Positions 1 through 9,019 of a DNA stretch of 64,000 nt are shown here, piece after piece (positions within the stretch are counted from its first letter, which is position 1; every line of letters begins with the position of its first letter). Origin of the DNA: Taklimakanibacter albus (lineage in GTDB: Bacteria; Pseudomonadota; Alphaproteobacteria; Rhizobiales; Aestuariivirgaceae); contig NZ_JAENHL010000007.1 in assembly GCF_016595235.1 (NCBI RefSeq), forward strand, positions 2,116,043 to 2,180,042, written 5' to 3'. The notes under the pieces were generated by a model. It did not search any database, was not told the DNA's origin, and saw only the letters and a list, made by a program, of their open reading frames with translations. Position numbers and translations under genes: made by a program.

Positions 1-327
1 GCAGTGACCCTCACCGTGCTGCTGTCGGCGACGGGGGCTTATGCCGCCGGTATGCTGACCGATTCCAAGGGCATGACGCTCTACACCTTCGACAAGGACA
101 AAGGTAAGATGTCCAGCTGCTATGACGACTGCGCCAAGCACTGGCCGCCTTATCTCGTCCACAAGGGCGACAAGATGGGCAAGGACTGGGCCAAGTCGAA
201 GCGCAAGGACGGCGCCATGCAATGGACCTATGACGGCCATCCGCTTTATTATTACATGGACGACAAGAAGGCCGGCGATGCCATGGGCGATGGCAAGGGC
301 GGCGTCTGGCACGTCGTCAAGGAATAG
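1..327 (+). CDS. COG4315-type secreted repeat lipoprotein-family protein (5' partial)
   Basis: The reading frame is open to the left edge, so the gene is probably cut; a GTG at 4 would leave an unusually short signal peptide ending AYAA. The mature part has the pattern of small secreted proteins of the COG4315/Lipoprotein_15 kind: an LTDSKGMTLYTFDKD segment, a Cys pair in SSCYDDCAKHWPP, and a second half with WTYDGHPLYYY and a GVWHVV end. These proteins are exported and their role is not established. The gene ends 9 bases before the convergent GMC oxidoreductase. Function unknown; the family assignment is fairly secure from the repeated LYxY/F pattern. Confidence 0.7.
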   Translation, partial: AVTLTVLLSATGAYAAGMLTDSKGMTLYTFDKDKGKMSSCYDDCAKHWPPYLVHKGDKMGKDWAKSKRKDGAMQWTYDGHPLYYYMDDKKAGDAMGDGKGGVWHVVKE

Positions 328-336
328 AGAACAGCT

Positions 337-1941
337 TCACGTGCCGATGAGTTGAGCCGCTTTTTCGGCGATCATCACCGCCGGCGCATGGGTATTGCCG
401 GAAACGATGGTCGGCATGATCGAGGCGTCGGCGACGCGCAGAGCCTCGATGCCGTGAACGCGCAGTGTCGGGTCGACGACGCTTTGCGCGTCGGTTCCCA
501 TTTTCGCCGTGCCGACGGGATGGAAGATGGTCGTCGCGATATCGCCCGCCGCACGCGCCAGCTCCTCCGGCGCCTGGATTTCCACGCCCGGCTTGAACTC
601 GACCGGCTGATAGCGGGCGAGCCGTTTCGTCTGCATCAATCGCCGCGCGATGGTGATCGATTGCGCCGCGACATCGCGGTCGCCCGCGGTTGAGAGATAA
701 TTTGGGGCAATCTCCGGATGCGCAAAGGGATCGGCCGAGGTGATGCGCACCGAGCCGCGCGATTCCGGGCGCAGATTGCACACCGACACGGTGATCGCCG
801 GAAAGGCATGCAAAGGCTCGCCGAAACGCTCGAGCGACAGCGGCTGGACATGGAATTCGATATTCGGTGTCGCAAATCGCGGATCCGAGCGCATGAATAT
901 GCCGAGCTGGCTCGGCGCCATCGCCATCGGCCCCGAGCGCCGGAAAGCATATTCGAGCGCGATGCCGAGCTTGCCCGAAAGCCGCGCCTGTCTTTCGTTC
1001 AAGGTGGCGGCGCCCGTTATCTTGAACGCCGTGCGGATCTGCAGATGGTCCTGCAGATTTTCACCGACGCCTGAAAGCTCATGCAGCACCGGAATGCCAT
1101 GCCGGCCGAGCAGCGCCGACGGGCCGATGCCTGACAACTGCAGGAGCTGCGGCGAGCCGATGGCGCCTGCCGACAGAACAAGCTCCTTGCCGATGCCGAG
1201 ACGGACGGTTTCGCCTTTGAGCTTCAGCTCGAGTCCGCTGGCGCGTTTGCCGTCGAACAGGATGCGTTCAGCCTGTGCGTAACTCAAAATGGTAAGATTG
1301 GAACGATGCCGCACTGGGGCCAGAAAGGCGCGCACGGCATTGAAGCGGAAGCCGGCTTTCTGATTCACTTCGAAATAGGATGAGCCGAAATTATCCCCGC
1401 CATTGAAATCATCGATCTTCGGCACGCCCAATTCTTCCGCGGCTTCCCGCACCGCATCGAGGATCGGCCAGGACAGCCGCTGCCGCTCGACCCGCAATTC
1501 GCCATCCTGGCCGTGAAACGGCCCGTCCAACGCATGGTGATGCTCCGACTTGCGGAACAGCGGCAGCACGTTTTCCCAGCTCCAGCCGGGATTGCCGAGC
1601 TGCTGCCAGTGATCATAGTCGGCCGCCTGGCCGCGCATATAGATCATGCCGTTGATGGACGAGCAGCCGCCCATCACCTTGCCGCGCGGATAAACCAGCG
1701 AACGCCCATTGAGCCCGGTTTCCGCCACCGTCTTGTAACCCCAATCGGTGCGCGGATTGCCCATGCAATAGAGATAGCCGATGGGAATGTGGATCCAGTG
1801 ATAGTTGTCGGAGCCGCCGGCCTCGAGCAGTAACACGCGATTGCGTGAGCTTGCGCTCAAGCGGTTGGCGAGCACGCAGCCCGCCGAGCCGGCGCCGATG
1901 ATCACATAATCCCAGGTCCCGAGATGGCGCCGTTGCGTCAC
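337..1941 (-). CDS. GMC-family FAD-dependent alcohol/polyol oxidoreductase
   Basis: A 534-residue flavoprotein of the glucose-methanol-choline family, normal in length. The FAD-binding GAGSAG lies at residues 16-21, the PRGKVMGGCSSIN signature follows, and the C-terminal HPVGT (His474) and GNTHAP (His518) carry the catalytic pair. Choline dehydrogenases usually have Asn at the second position (GNTNAP), so the His-His arrangement argues for another alcohol substrate. It has a GTG start whose GTGA overlaps the kinase stop, so it is the last gene of the polyol operon. By context it probably oxidises a hydroxyl of the transported polyol or a product. The electron acceptor is unknown. Confidence 0.88.
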   Translation of the reverse strand: MTQRRHLGTWDYVIIGAGSAGCVLANRLSASSRNRVLLLEAGGSDNYHWIHIPIGYLYCMGNPRTDWGYKTVAETGLNGRSLVYPRGKVMGGCSSINGMIYMRGQAADYDHWQQLGNPGWSWENVLPLFRKSEHHHALDGPFHGQDGELRVERQRLSWPILDAVREAAEELGVPKIDDFNGGDNFGSSYFEVNQKAGFRFNAVRAFLAPVRHRSNLTILSYAQAERILFDGKRASGLELKLKGETVRLGIGKELVLSAGAIGSPQLLQLSGIGPSALLGRHGIPVLHELSGVGENLQDHLQIRTAFKITGAATLNERQARLSGKLGIALEYAFRRSGPMAMAPSQLGIFMRSDPRFATPNIEFHVQPLSLERFGEPLHAFPAITVSVCNLRPESRGSVRITSADPFAHPEIAPNYLSTAGDRDVAAQSITIARRLMQTKRLARYQPVEFKPGVEIQAPEELARAAGDIATTIFHPVGTAKMGTDAQSVVDPTLRVHGIEALRVADASIMPTIVSGNTHAPAVMIAEKAAQLIGT

Positions 1942-3437
1942 GAAATCTCCGATCGATAGGCCTTCCAGCGCCGTGGCAGCATTTCGGCCAGATCAAGATA
2001 GAGACTATAACGCGCTTTGCCGAGGCCGCCAGTCTCCGGGCGCGACGCATAACGCGTCTTCGGACGCACCATCGCGGCGACGCCCGCTTCCAGACTGTCG
2101 AACAAACCGCCCGCGACGCCGGCCGCGATGGCGGCGCCGAGCGCGCCCGTCTCCTCGCATTCGGCGACAGTGACCGGCACGCCGATGCCATCAGCGAACA
2201 TCTGGCACCAGACGGCGCTGCGCGCGCCACCGCCCGACAAGGTCGCCTCTTCGAAACGCGCCCCCGCCGCGCGCAACCGGTCGATATGCCGGCGATGCTC
2301 GAAGACGACGCCTTCATAAAGCGCATGGAGCAGATGCGCCTTGCCGTGCCAGCCGCTCAAGCCCAGAAAGGCGCCCTTCGCATCGGGTGCCGTCGCCGAG
2401 CCATAGAGGAACGGATGGAACAGCGGCAGGTCGGGATCCGCCGCAACCTGCAACACCAGCTCGTTACAGCGCGCAAAGATCGCCGCGTCATGGCCGCCCA
2501 TGATCTCACGCGCGAACCATTCGAGATTGACCGCCGAGGTGGCGCTCGACTCGACCGCCACAAAGCGATCCGACCGCCAGGTCGCGGCATGGAAGATGCG
2601 TTCATCGACCAAAGGCCGGTCGAGGATGATCTGGTTGATGCCCCAGCTGCCGGCGACGATCGCCGCCTGCCCGGGCATGGACGCGCCGGCGCCGAGCGCG
2701 CTGGCGATGATGTCGAAGAAGCCGGCGGCGACCGGGGTGCCCGCCGCAAGCTGCGTGAGGCCGGCGGCATCAGCGCTGATGCGCCCGGCGATCCTGTCCG
2801 ATTGGACAAGCCGTGGCAGGAACGCCATGGCGTCCTCGAGACCATAGGCCGCAAGCAGCGCATCGTCATAAGACCGCGCCGCGATATGCATCAGGCCGCT
2901 ACCGCTCATATCGGAAAAATCAGTGCTTCGCTCACCCGTCAGCATGAAGGCGAGAGCGTCCTTGCAGAGAAAGGCCGTACCGATCGAGCGATAGATCTCC
3001 GGGCGATGGCGCTTCACCCAGGCAAGCAAGGTCGCGGTCTGCGCCGGCCACGGCTTCTGCAGGCACAGCGGATAGGCCTTTTGCGCCGCGCCTTCCTGGC
3101 CGAGCTCCTCGACGAAACCGGCGGCGCGATTATCGAGCGACTGGATGCCGAGCAGCGGCCGGTTCTCTCGGTCGAGCAGATAGAGGCCATTGCCATGGCC
3201 GGACAAACCGACCGCGGCGACATCCGCGCCCTTCGCATCCGCTTGCGCCAAGCACTCTTTGACGACATCGGCCGCATTACGCCACAGCTCGGCGATATCG
3301 CGCTCGACATGGCCGGGCTCGGGCTCGCGCGAACGGCCGTCGCGCGCCGCCTTGGCCTGGACCTGGCCGCGCCGGTCGAACAGGACCGCCTTGACGACCG
3401 TATTGCCGGCATCGATGCCGAGCAGCAGCTCGCTCAT
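1938..3437 (-). CDS. FGGY-family carbohydrate kinase (L-xylulose/erythritol kinase-like)
   Basis: A 499-residue kinase with the two FGGY actin-like halves. The N-terminal phosphate-binding GIDAGNTVVKAVLFD is at about residues 7-21; the C-terminal adenosine region has LSGGGARSAVW near residue 400, followed by EETGALGAAI. The overall pattern resembles LyxK (L-xylulose kinase) and the erythritol kinase EryA more than xylulokinase or glycerol kinase. It should phosphorylate the incoming polyol or ketose in the cytoplasm. The ATG overlaps the aldolase stop (ATGA), and its own stop overlaps the GMC start. The exact sugar cannot be read from sequence alone; a tetritol, pentitol or pentulose is most likely. 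Confidence 0.88.
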   Translation of the reverse strand: MSELLLGIDAGNTVVKAVLFDRRGQVQAKAARDGRSREPEPGHVERDIAELWRNAADVVKECLAQADAKGADVAAVGLSGHGNGLYLLDRENRPLLGIQSLDNRAAGFVEELGQEGAAQKAYPLCLQKPWPAQTATLLAWVKRHRPEIYRSIGTAFLCKDALAFMLTGERSTDFSDMSGSGLMHIAARSYDDALLAAYGLEDAMAFLPRLVQSDRIAGRISADAAGLTQLAAGTPVAAGFFDIIASALGAGASMPGQAAIVAGSWGINQIILDRPLVDERIFHAATWRSDRFVAVESSATSAVNLEWFAREIMGGHDAAIFARCNELVLQVAADPDLPLFHPFLYGSATAPDAKGAFLGLSGWHGKAHLLHALYEGVVFEHRRHIDRLRAAGARFEEATLSGGGARSAVWCQMFADGIGVPVTVAECEETGALGAAIAAGVAGGLFDSLEAGVAAMVRPKTRYASRPETGGLGKARYSLYLDLAEMLPRRWKAYRSEIS

Positions 3438-4279
3438 GCCGCCGCCTCATAAAGGCGCCAGGCCTCGGCGTCGCTGGCGCCGTCATGGATCATGGCCATC
3501 AGCGCCTTCACGACGCGCCCCGGCGCGTCATGCTGGTAGATGTTGCGGCCATAGACCATGCCATGCGCCCCTTGCTTCATGAGCTCGTAGGAATTGGCGA
3601 AGACCTGACGCAGATCGGCCTTGCCACCGCCCCTTACCAGCACCGGACAGCGGGCCGCCTGGATGACCCGGTGGAAGTCGCGCGGATCGCTGGTCGGATC
3701 GGCCTTGATGATATCAGCCCCCATCTCGCGGGCAAGCCGCACCAGGGTCACGATCTTCTCGGCATCGCCATCGACCAGATAGCCGCCACGCTCGCTGTTG
3801 GGCTGCATGACCAGAGGCTCGATCATCAAGGGCATCGCGTATTTCTCGCAATCGAGCCGCACCCTGGCGATATTCTCGACGCATTGGCGGAACAGGCCCG
3901 GCTCGTCCGGCAGCATGAACAGGTTGACGACGACGCAGGCGGCGTCGAGCTTCACCGCCGGCAGCACCGGATCCTGCGCATTCTGCAGGAGAGCCCACAT
4001 CTCGCGATGGCGCTGCCGGTTATAGGGATTGCCCATGTCGATGCGCAGTACCAGCGCCGGCTTGGCCTTGCCCGGAATCCCCTGCAGGAGATCGGCCTGG
4101 CCGGTATTCATCTGAATCGCATCGGGGCCCGCCGCCGCCAGCATCTGGACCACGCGCCCCATATCCTCGAGCCCGTCGAGGAACGAGGGCTCGTTGCACA
4201 CGCCATGATCGATTGCCACATCGAGGCATTTACCGGCCTGAAACAGCCGGTTCATGCGCAGTTTCTTGCTGTCGTACAT
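3434..4279 (-). CDS. Class I (DeoC/LsrF/FbaB-type) aldolase
   Basis: A 281-residue TIM-barrel aldolase. I start it at the ATG of MYDSKKLRMNRLF, because AAGGA lies 9 bases upstream and the longer frame has a non-conserved, Arg/Pro-rich extension. The N-terminal DVAIDHGV and the late DIIKADPTSDP followed by PVLVRGGGK match the DhnA/LsrF group, with the Lys of IIKADP as the probable Schiff-base residue. It overlaps the end of the upstream dehydrogenase gene by about 50 bases and the kinase start by 4. In the operon it would cleave or rearrange a phosphorylated ketose made by the kinase and the GlpD-like dehydrogenase. LsrF is in fact a thiolase, so the reaction type is not certain. Confidence 0.82.
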   Translation of the reverse strand: MYDSKKLRMNRLFQAGKCLDVAIDHGVCNEPSFLDGLEDMGRVVQMLAAAGPDAIQMNTGQADLLQGIPGKAKPALVLRIDMGNPYNRQRHREMWALLQNAQDPVLPAVKLDAACVVVNLFMLPDEPGLFRQCVENIARVRLDCEKYAMPLMIEPLVMQPNSERGGYLVDGDAEKIVTLVRLAREMGADIIKADPTSDPRDFHRVIQAARCPVLVRGGGKADLRQVFANSYELMKQGAHGMVYGRNIYQHDAPGRVVKALMAMIHDGASDAEAWRLYEAAA

Positions 4280-5993
4280 CGGATAATCCTTCTTCCAGAT
4301 TGCGTCGGCGGAGCATCTCCGCGGTAAGTCCATGATCGCGCGCGAGCAGGCTGCGCAGTCCCGCCAGCTCGCTGGCGCGCCGCTGCCCGTCCCAACCCAA
4401 CGCCGCGGCGGCAATGGTGGCGAGTTCTTCAAGCCCCGACATGGAAAGCTCGGCCGTCATCGCCACGGCCATGCGGCGCAGGACCAGATCGGCGAGCCGC
4501 GTCACCTGCTCGTTTTCGATCAGCCATTCGATCTCACCCCGGCCATAATTCGGCAGCGACCGCAAAGCCTCATCGGACGTCACGCACAGCTCTTCGGCGC
4601 GAGTGCCATAACGTTCGAGAAGACACGCCACCCGCTCCGACGGCAGGCCGCTCGTCGCGGCGACCCGCGCGACCCAGGCGTCTTTGTCAGCGGGAAAATT
4701 CCTGCCGCCGCCAATCGAGAGTTTCTCCGTCCCCTGCCGGCGCTGTACACCGAGCCGCGCCAGGACGGCGTCCGCCGCTTCCGCGCCAAAAGCCCTGAAC
4801 GTCGTCCATTTGCCGCCGATGAGATTGAGCACCGGCATGGACGCGCCGGCATCATCGGCGAGCCACTCGCAGCGATGATCACGCGAGATCTCGGCATTCA
4901 CTTCCGTGGCGCTTGCCGGCAAAGGCCGCACGCCTGCGAAACGGTAGATGATATCGGCATCGCCGATCGCGATCGCCGGAAAGATCTCGCGCAAGGCGGC
5001 GAGGATATAGGCGCTTTCCGCCTCGTCACAGCGCACATTGTCGGGCGTGTCGACGCGGATGTCGGTCGATCCCGCCAGCACGTGACCGAGATGCCGGAAG
5101 ACGATGCACACCCGGCCATCGCGATTGGCGTAATAAACCATGGTATCGCCGAGCGCCTGCTCAAGCGCGTCATTGGCGATGACGAGATGCGAGCCCTTGG
5201 TGCCGCCGATCAGCCGCGGCGGTCGCACCGCGAGCGCGCCGTTGGTCATGTCGATCCAGGCGCCGGTGGCATTGACGACGATACCCGGTGTAACGGTGAA
5301 TTCCGCCCCCGTCAGATTGTCCTTGAGGACGACACGGCCTTCCTTCTGCGCGACGAGGCCGACATGGTTGACGGCGAGCGCCTGCGTTGCCGCCATTTCC
5401 GTATCGAGGACAAGCTCGATGCCGAGACGTTCCGGATAGGTGATGCGGGCGTCGTGATAGACGGCGCCGCAGATGACGTCGGAGCGGAGCGTCGGCCAGC
5501 GCGCCCGCAAGCTGTCGCGGTTGAGAAAGTGATGCCGCGGCAGGACCCGGCCCGCGCCGGCATAAAGATCATAGAGCGTCAAACCGAGCCGCACGATCAG
5601 TGACCCGCGTTTGCCCGGCTGCGCCTTGCCGCCGAGAAACCGCCGGACCGCCGATGCCACGCCGGAGAAATGATCGCTGATCGGGATCAGCGTCGGCAGC
5701 GGACGCACATAATGCGGCGCATTGGCGAGCAGCGCATTGCGCTCGGCGAGCGATTCCTTGACGAGCCCGAATTCGCCATTCTCCATGTAGCGCAACCCAC
5801 CATGGATCATGCGCGAAGGCGCCGCACTCGCCCCGCTCATGAAGTCGCCGCGATCGACCAGCACGACATCGACGCCCTGCAGCGCCAGCTCGCGGAAGAT
5901 GCTGATGCCGTTGATGCCGGCGCCCACGACGAGAACGTCGGGGCGCTCCTTGCGGCGCAGCTTCTCCAGCCTGCGAAGGCGGTCCTGGGTCAT
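4230..5993 (-). CDS. FAD-dependent glycerol-3-phosphate/erythritol-phosphate dehydrogenase-like (GlpD/EryB family)
   Basis: A 587-residue flavoprotein. It has the FAD-binding VVGAGINGISIFREL near residue 23, the MIHGGLRYME loop typical of GlpD, and the C-terminal helical domain. Bacterial GlpD enzymes are usually about 500-540 residues, so this one is long. The loop before HGGLRY reads SGASAAPSR, where glycerol-3-phosphate dehydrogenases usually have an S-S-K/T pattern. Together with an FGGY kinase and a SorC regulator, this makes an erythritol-1-phosphate-type role (EryB) more likely than glycerol metabolism. It would oxidise a polyol phosphate to a ketose phosphate and pass electrons to quinone at the membrane. 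Its 3' end overlaps the aldolase start. Confidence 0.85.
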   Translation of the reverse strand: MTQDRLRRLEKLRRKERPDVLVVGAGINGISIFRELALQGVDVVLVDRGDFMSGASAAPSRMIHGGLRYMENGEFGLVKESLAERNALLANAPHYVRPLPTLIPISDHFSGVASAVRRFLGGKAQPGKRGSLIVRLGLTLYDLYAGAGRVLPRHHFLNRDSLRARWPTLRSDVICGAVYHDARITYPERLGIELVLDTEMAATQALAVNHVGLVAQKEGRVVLKDNLTGAEFTVTPGIVVNATGAWIDMTNGALAVRPPRLIGGTKGSHLVIANDALEQALGDTMVYYANRDGRVCIVFRHLGHVLAGSTDIRVDTPDNVRCDEAESAYILAALREIFPAIAIGDADIIYRFAGVRPLPASATEVNAEISRDHRCEWLADDAGASMPVLNLIGGKWTTFRAFGAEAADAVLARLGVQRRQGTEKLSIGGGRNFPADKDAWVARVAATSGLPSERVACLLERYGTRAEELCVTSDEALRSLPNYGRGEIEWLIENEQVTRLADLVLRRMAVAMTAELSMSGLEELATIAAAALGWDGQRRASELAGLRSLLARDHGLTAEMLRRRNLEEGLSDVRQQETAHEPAVSGR

Positions 5994-6013
5994 GATGATC
6001 GATCGGTGCTGGT

Positions 6014-7015
6014 TCAGGCGGCGGCAGCGACCGGCGCCAGATGTTGGGCGATTGCTCTATCGATGCGCTTCACTTCCTCGGAGCTGAGCACGATTCCCGC
6101 AGCCCCGGCATTGTCGACCGCCTGGTCGCTGTCACGGGCGCCACACAGTGCATAGGTGATGCCGGGCTGCGCGATGGTCCAGGCGATGACCAGTTGCGCC
6201 AGGCTTGCTTGATGCGCCACAGCGACAGGATCGATCTCGGCCATGAAGGCGGCGACGCGCTTGAGATTGTCGGGAGCGAAACGCGGATTGCCCTTGCGCA
6301 GGTCGTCACCTTCGAAAACCCGGTTGGGCCCGATCTTGCCGGAGAGGAGGCCCAGCGCCAGGGATGAATAGCTTAAGCTCGCGATGTCATGCTGCCGGCA
6401 GATCGGCAAGAGGCTGCTTTCGATCTCGCGATCGATCATGCTGTAGCGCTCCTGGATGGCATCGACCTGGCCTTCCGCCACATAGGCCTTCAATTCTTCC
6501 GCACTGACATTGCTGACCCCGATGGCGCGTATCTTACCCTCCTTCTTGAGGTCGAGCAGCGTCGCCATGGTCTCGGCGATGGGCGTCGTCGGGTCCTGCC
6601 AATGGGTGATGTAGAGATCGATAAAATCGGTCCTGAGCCGGCGCAGGCTCTGCTCGAGCTCATGCCGGATCGACTCGCGCCCCAGATGGCGATGCACCCG
6701 CTGGCCCAATTCATCGAAGAAATGATTGCCCTTGTCGGTATGCCAGACCAGTCCGCATTTTGTGGCGATCACGACCTCGTCGCGCCGCCCGGCGATGGCC
6801 TGGCCGACGATCTCTTCCGCCTTGCCGAGGCCGTAAGCCGGCGCGGTGTCGATGAGCGTGATGCCCTTGTCGATCGAGGCGCGGATCGCCGCGACCGATT
6901 TTGCCTCGTCGGTGCCGCCCCACATCCAGCCGCCCATTGCCCAGGTGCCGAGCCCGATGGCGCTGGCGGCGACGTCCGATCGGCCCATCGCCCGGGTCGA
7001 ATTGCTCTTTGCCAT
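6014..7015 (-). CDS. Aldo/keto reductase
   Basis: A 333-residue (beta/alpha)8 NADPH-dependent oxidoreductase. The catalytic tetrad is visible: Asp in LIDTAPAYG, Tyr in the same segment, Lys in VIATKCG, and His in YITHWQD. The nucleotide-binding SNVS and late GARDSDQAVDNAGA segments are present. The ATG follows an AAAGGA site and lies 4 bases after the SorC regulator stop, so translation is probably coupled. In this operon it may interconvert an aldose and polyol, or reduce the aldehyde released by the aldolase. The substrate is not determined. Confidence 0.88.
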   Translation of the reverse strand: MAKSNSTRAMGRSDVAASAIGLGTWAMGGWMWGGTDEAKSVAAIRASIDKGITLIDTAPAYGLGKAEEIVGQAIAGRRDEVVIATKCGLVWHTDKGNHFFDELGQRVHRHLGRESIRHELEQSLRRLRTDFIDLYITHWQDPTTPIAETMATLLDLKKEGKIRAIGVSNVSAEELKAYVAEGQVDAIQERYSMIDREIESSLLPICRQHDIASLSYSSLALGLLSGKIGPNRVFEGDDLRKGNPRFAPDNLKRVAAFMAEIDPVAVAHQASLAQLVIAWTIAQPGITYALCGARDSDQAVDNAGAAGIVLSSEEVKRIDRAIAQHLAPVAAAA

Positions 7016-7019
7016 GATC

Positions 7020-7991
7020 CTATCCTTTCAAGATGTCGATGATGAGACTGCCGGTCGCCTCGTCAGTGGCGAGCACATTGAGGAAGCCGCCTTTAAGCAC
7101 GCTGGCGATGGGTGCGGCCTTGCGGGCGCCAGACGAGATGCCGATGGTGAGCGGCACCGCCTTGAACTCGTCGAGCGTCAGGCCAATCACGCAGTCATTG
7201 AGCGCATAGGCGCAGAGCTTGCCGTCACCATTGATCAGATGGGCGACGAGCTCGCCGGCGGCGCCGATGCGGGCCAGCTCGCCCTTGCCCTTGACGCCTT
7301 GCGGCATGAGGCTGCGATAGGTCGATTCCTCCGGCAGGACCGAGCCGATGCCGACCAATGCGATGGCCGCGTCGCGCGCCCGCGCCAGGACCTCACGCAC
7401 CGACTGGACCTGGAGCAGCACGTCACGCTCGGCGCGCGAGGCGGCGAAGACCGGCGCGTGGATCTGGAAGGCACGGCCTTGCAGCTTGCGCGCCAGCTGC
7501 GCCGCCAGGTGATTGACGTCGGTGAAATATTTGCCCTGCACGCCGCCCGTTGCCGGCACCACGGTCACATCATAAGCGCGCGACGGTGCCAGCGCGGCAA
7601 TCACCGCGCCGACACCCTGCCCGCCGGAAACGCAAATCGTGTCGCCGTCCTTGAGCTTGGACAGTAGGAAGTCGGCCGCCGCCCGCCCCGCATTGGCGAG
7701 ATTGACGTCCTCCTGATCGGAAGCCGACGGCGTGACGATCGCCTCACTGAGGCTGCTTTTGGCGATGAGCCGTTGCTCGATCTCAAACAGCGGCTGCAGC
7801 GGCGAGGTGACCTTGATCTGCACATAGCCGCGCTCATGGCCTTCCTTGACCAGCCGGTTGACGGTCGGATGTGAAAGCCCGGTGCGCTTGGCGATCTCGG
7901 CCTGGCTCAGGCCCTCGACATAATGCATCACCAGCACCCGGTGGATCTTGCGCGCGCGGTCGAAATCGTCAGCCTGGTCATTGCCTGCCAT
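7020..7991 (-). CDS. SorC/DeoR-type sugar-binding transcriptional regulator
   Basis: A 323-residue regulator. The N-terminal helix-turn-helix (YVEGLSQAEIAKRTGLSHPTV, residues about 24-44) is followed by the SorC sugar-phosphate-binding domain with VSGGQGVGA near residue 120. I start it at the ATG of MAGNDQADDFDR; upstream sequence in the same frame is the permease gene read out of phase. The family includes EryD (erythritol), SorC and LsrR (autoinducer-2), which use phosphorylated sugars as effectors. The gene sits inside the operon between the permease and the aldo/keto reductase, implying autoregulation. The palindrome at 11671-11690 is the best candidate operator. Confidence 0.88.
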   Translation of the reverse strand: MAGNDQADDFDRARKIHRVLVMHYVEGLSQAEIAKRTGLSHPTVNRLVKEGHERGYVQIKVTSPLQPLFEIEQRLIAKSSLSEAIVTPSASDQEDVNLANAGRAAADFLLSKLKDGDTICVSGGQGVGAVIAALAPSRAYDVTVVPATGGVQGKYFTDVNHLAAQLARKLQGRAFQIHAPVFAASRAERDVLLQVQSVREVLARARDAAIALVGIGSVLPEESTYRSLMPQGVKGKGELARIGAAGELVAHLINGDGKLCAYALNDCVIGLTLDEFKAVPLTIGISSGARKAAPIASVLKGGFLNVLATDEATGSLIIDILKG

Positions 7992-7999
7992 GAAACGTC

Positions 8000-9019
8000 C
8001 TATTGCCGGGCCGGGCGCTGCGGCCTGGCCTTCTTGCGGTTGTGCAGTACATGGTCGAACGACACGGCGGCGAGCAGAATCAGGCCGCGTATCGTGTCCT
8101 GCCAGTAGGGCGAGACGTCGAGCAGAATGAGCGAGCTGGAGACGACCGACAAGAGCGCCATGCCCAATATGGCGCCGAGAATGGAGCCCGAGCCGCCTTT
8201 CAGGCTGGCGCCGCCGATCACCGCCGCGGCGATGATGTTGAGCTCCATGCCGAGGCCGAAAGTGGGCGTCGCGGCGCCGAAGCGCGCCATGTAGATGACG
8301 CCGGCGAGCCCCGCCAGCGTCGAGCACAGCACGATGCAGAAGAACTTCACCCGGTTGGTGCGGATGCCGGAATACTCGGCCGCCTTTTCGTTGCTCCCCG
8401 TATAGAAGACCTTGCGGAAGACGGTCGCCTTGCGCAGCAGGAAGTCGAAGATGGCGACCACCACGGCGAAGATGATGATGACGACCGGGATGCCATAGAC
8501 GGTGCCCTGGCCGATGAATTTGAAGCTCGCCGGCAGCGAGAACAGCGACAGAGGCGTGCCGCCGGTGATGGCGAGGCAGAGGCCCCGCACGATCACCATG
8601 AAGGCGAGCGAGACGATGAAGGAATGGAGCCCGATGCGGGTGACGCACAGCGCCATCAGCGCGCCGATCGCGGCGCAGGCGGCAATGGCGAGCAGGCTGG
8701 CGCTCCACGGATCGAGCCCGGCCAGGAAGAAGAAGCCGCCGACCACCATCGAAAAGCAGACAACCGAGCCGACCGAAAGGTCGATGGCGCCGACGATGAG
8801 CAGCACGGTCATGCCGACCACCACGATGCCCTCGATCGAGAAGGACAGCAGCATGGCGCGGAAATTGGTCCAGGTGAGGAAATAGGGCGAGGCGAAGCTC
8901 ATCACCACGCACAGAGCGAGGATGATGAGGACAAGCCCCAATTCCCGCATGTTGCCGAGGCTGCGCCAGGACATGCCAGACCTGGTTTGCGACCCGCTGA
9001 TCTCTTCCATGGCGCTCAT
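8000..9019 (-). CDS. Ribose-type sugar ABC transporter permease
   Basis: A 339-residue inner-membrane permease of the RbsC family with about 8-10 hydrophobic segments starting near residue 28. The family signature GAIDLSVGS is at about residue 80, and [12 protein letters not shown] is the late cytoplasmic loop that contacts the ATPase. Only one permease gene is present, so it would act as a homodimer with the double-domain ATPase. The ATG overlaps the ATPase stop (ATGA). It is part of an importer for the substrate of the polyol operon. Confidence 0.92.
   Translation of the reverse strand: MSAMEEISGSQTRSGMSWRSLGNMRELGLVLIILALCVVMSFASPYFLTWTNFRAMLLSFSIEGIVVVGMTVLLIVGAIDLSVGSVVCFSMVVGGFFFLAGLDPWSASLLAIAACAAIGALMALCVTRIGLHSFIVSLAFMVIVRGLCLAITGGTPLSLFSLPASFKFIGQGTVYGIPVVIIIFAVVVAIFDFLLRKATVFRKVFYTGSNEKAAEYSGIRTNRVKFFCIVLCSTLAGLAGVIYMARFGAATPTFGLGMELNIIAAAVIGGASLKGGSGSILGAILGMALLSVVSSSLILLDVSPYWQDTIRGLILLAAVSFDHVLHNRKKARPQRPARQ

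Noticed and set aside
2286-3452. Long plus-strand open frame opposite the FGGY kinase
   Set aside because: It mirrors the kinase in reverse, with composition typical of an antisense shadow; the kinase has intact motifs.
4230-5993. Annotation as glycerol-3-phosphate dehydrogenase for glycerol use
   Set aside because: No glycerol facilitator or kinase is nearby; the operon has polyol kinase, aldolase and SorC regulator instead.
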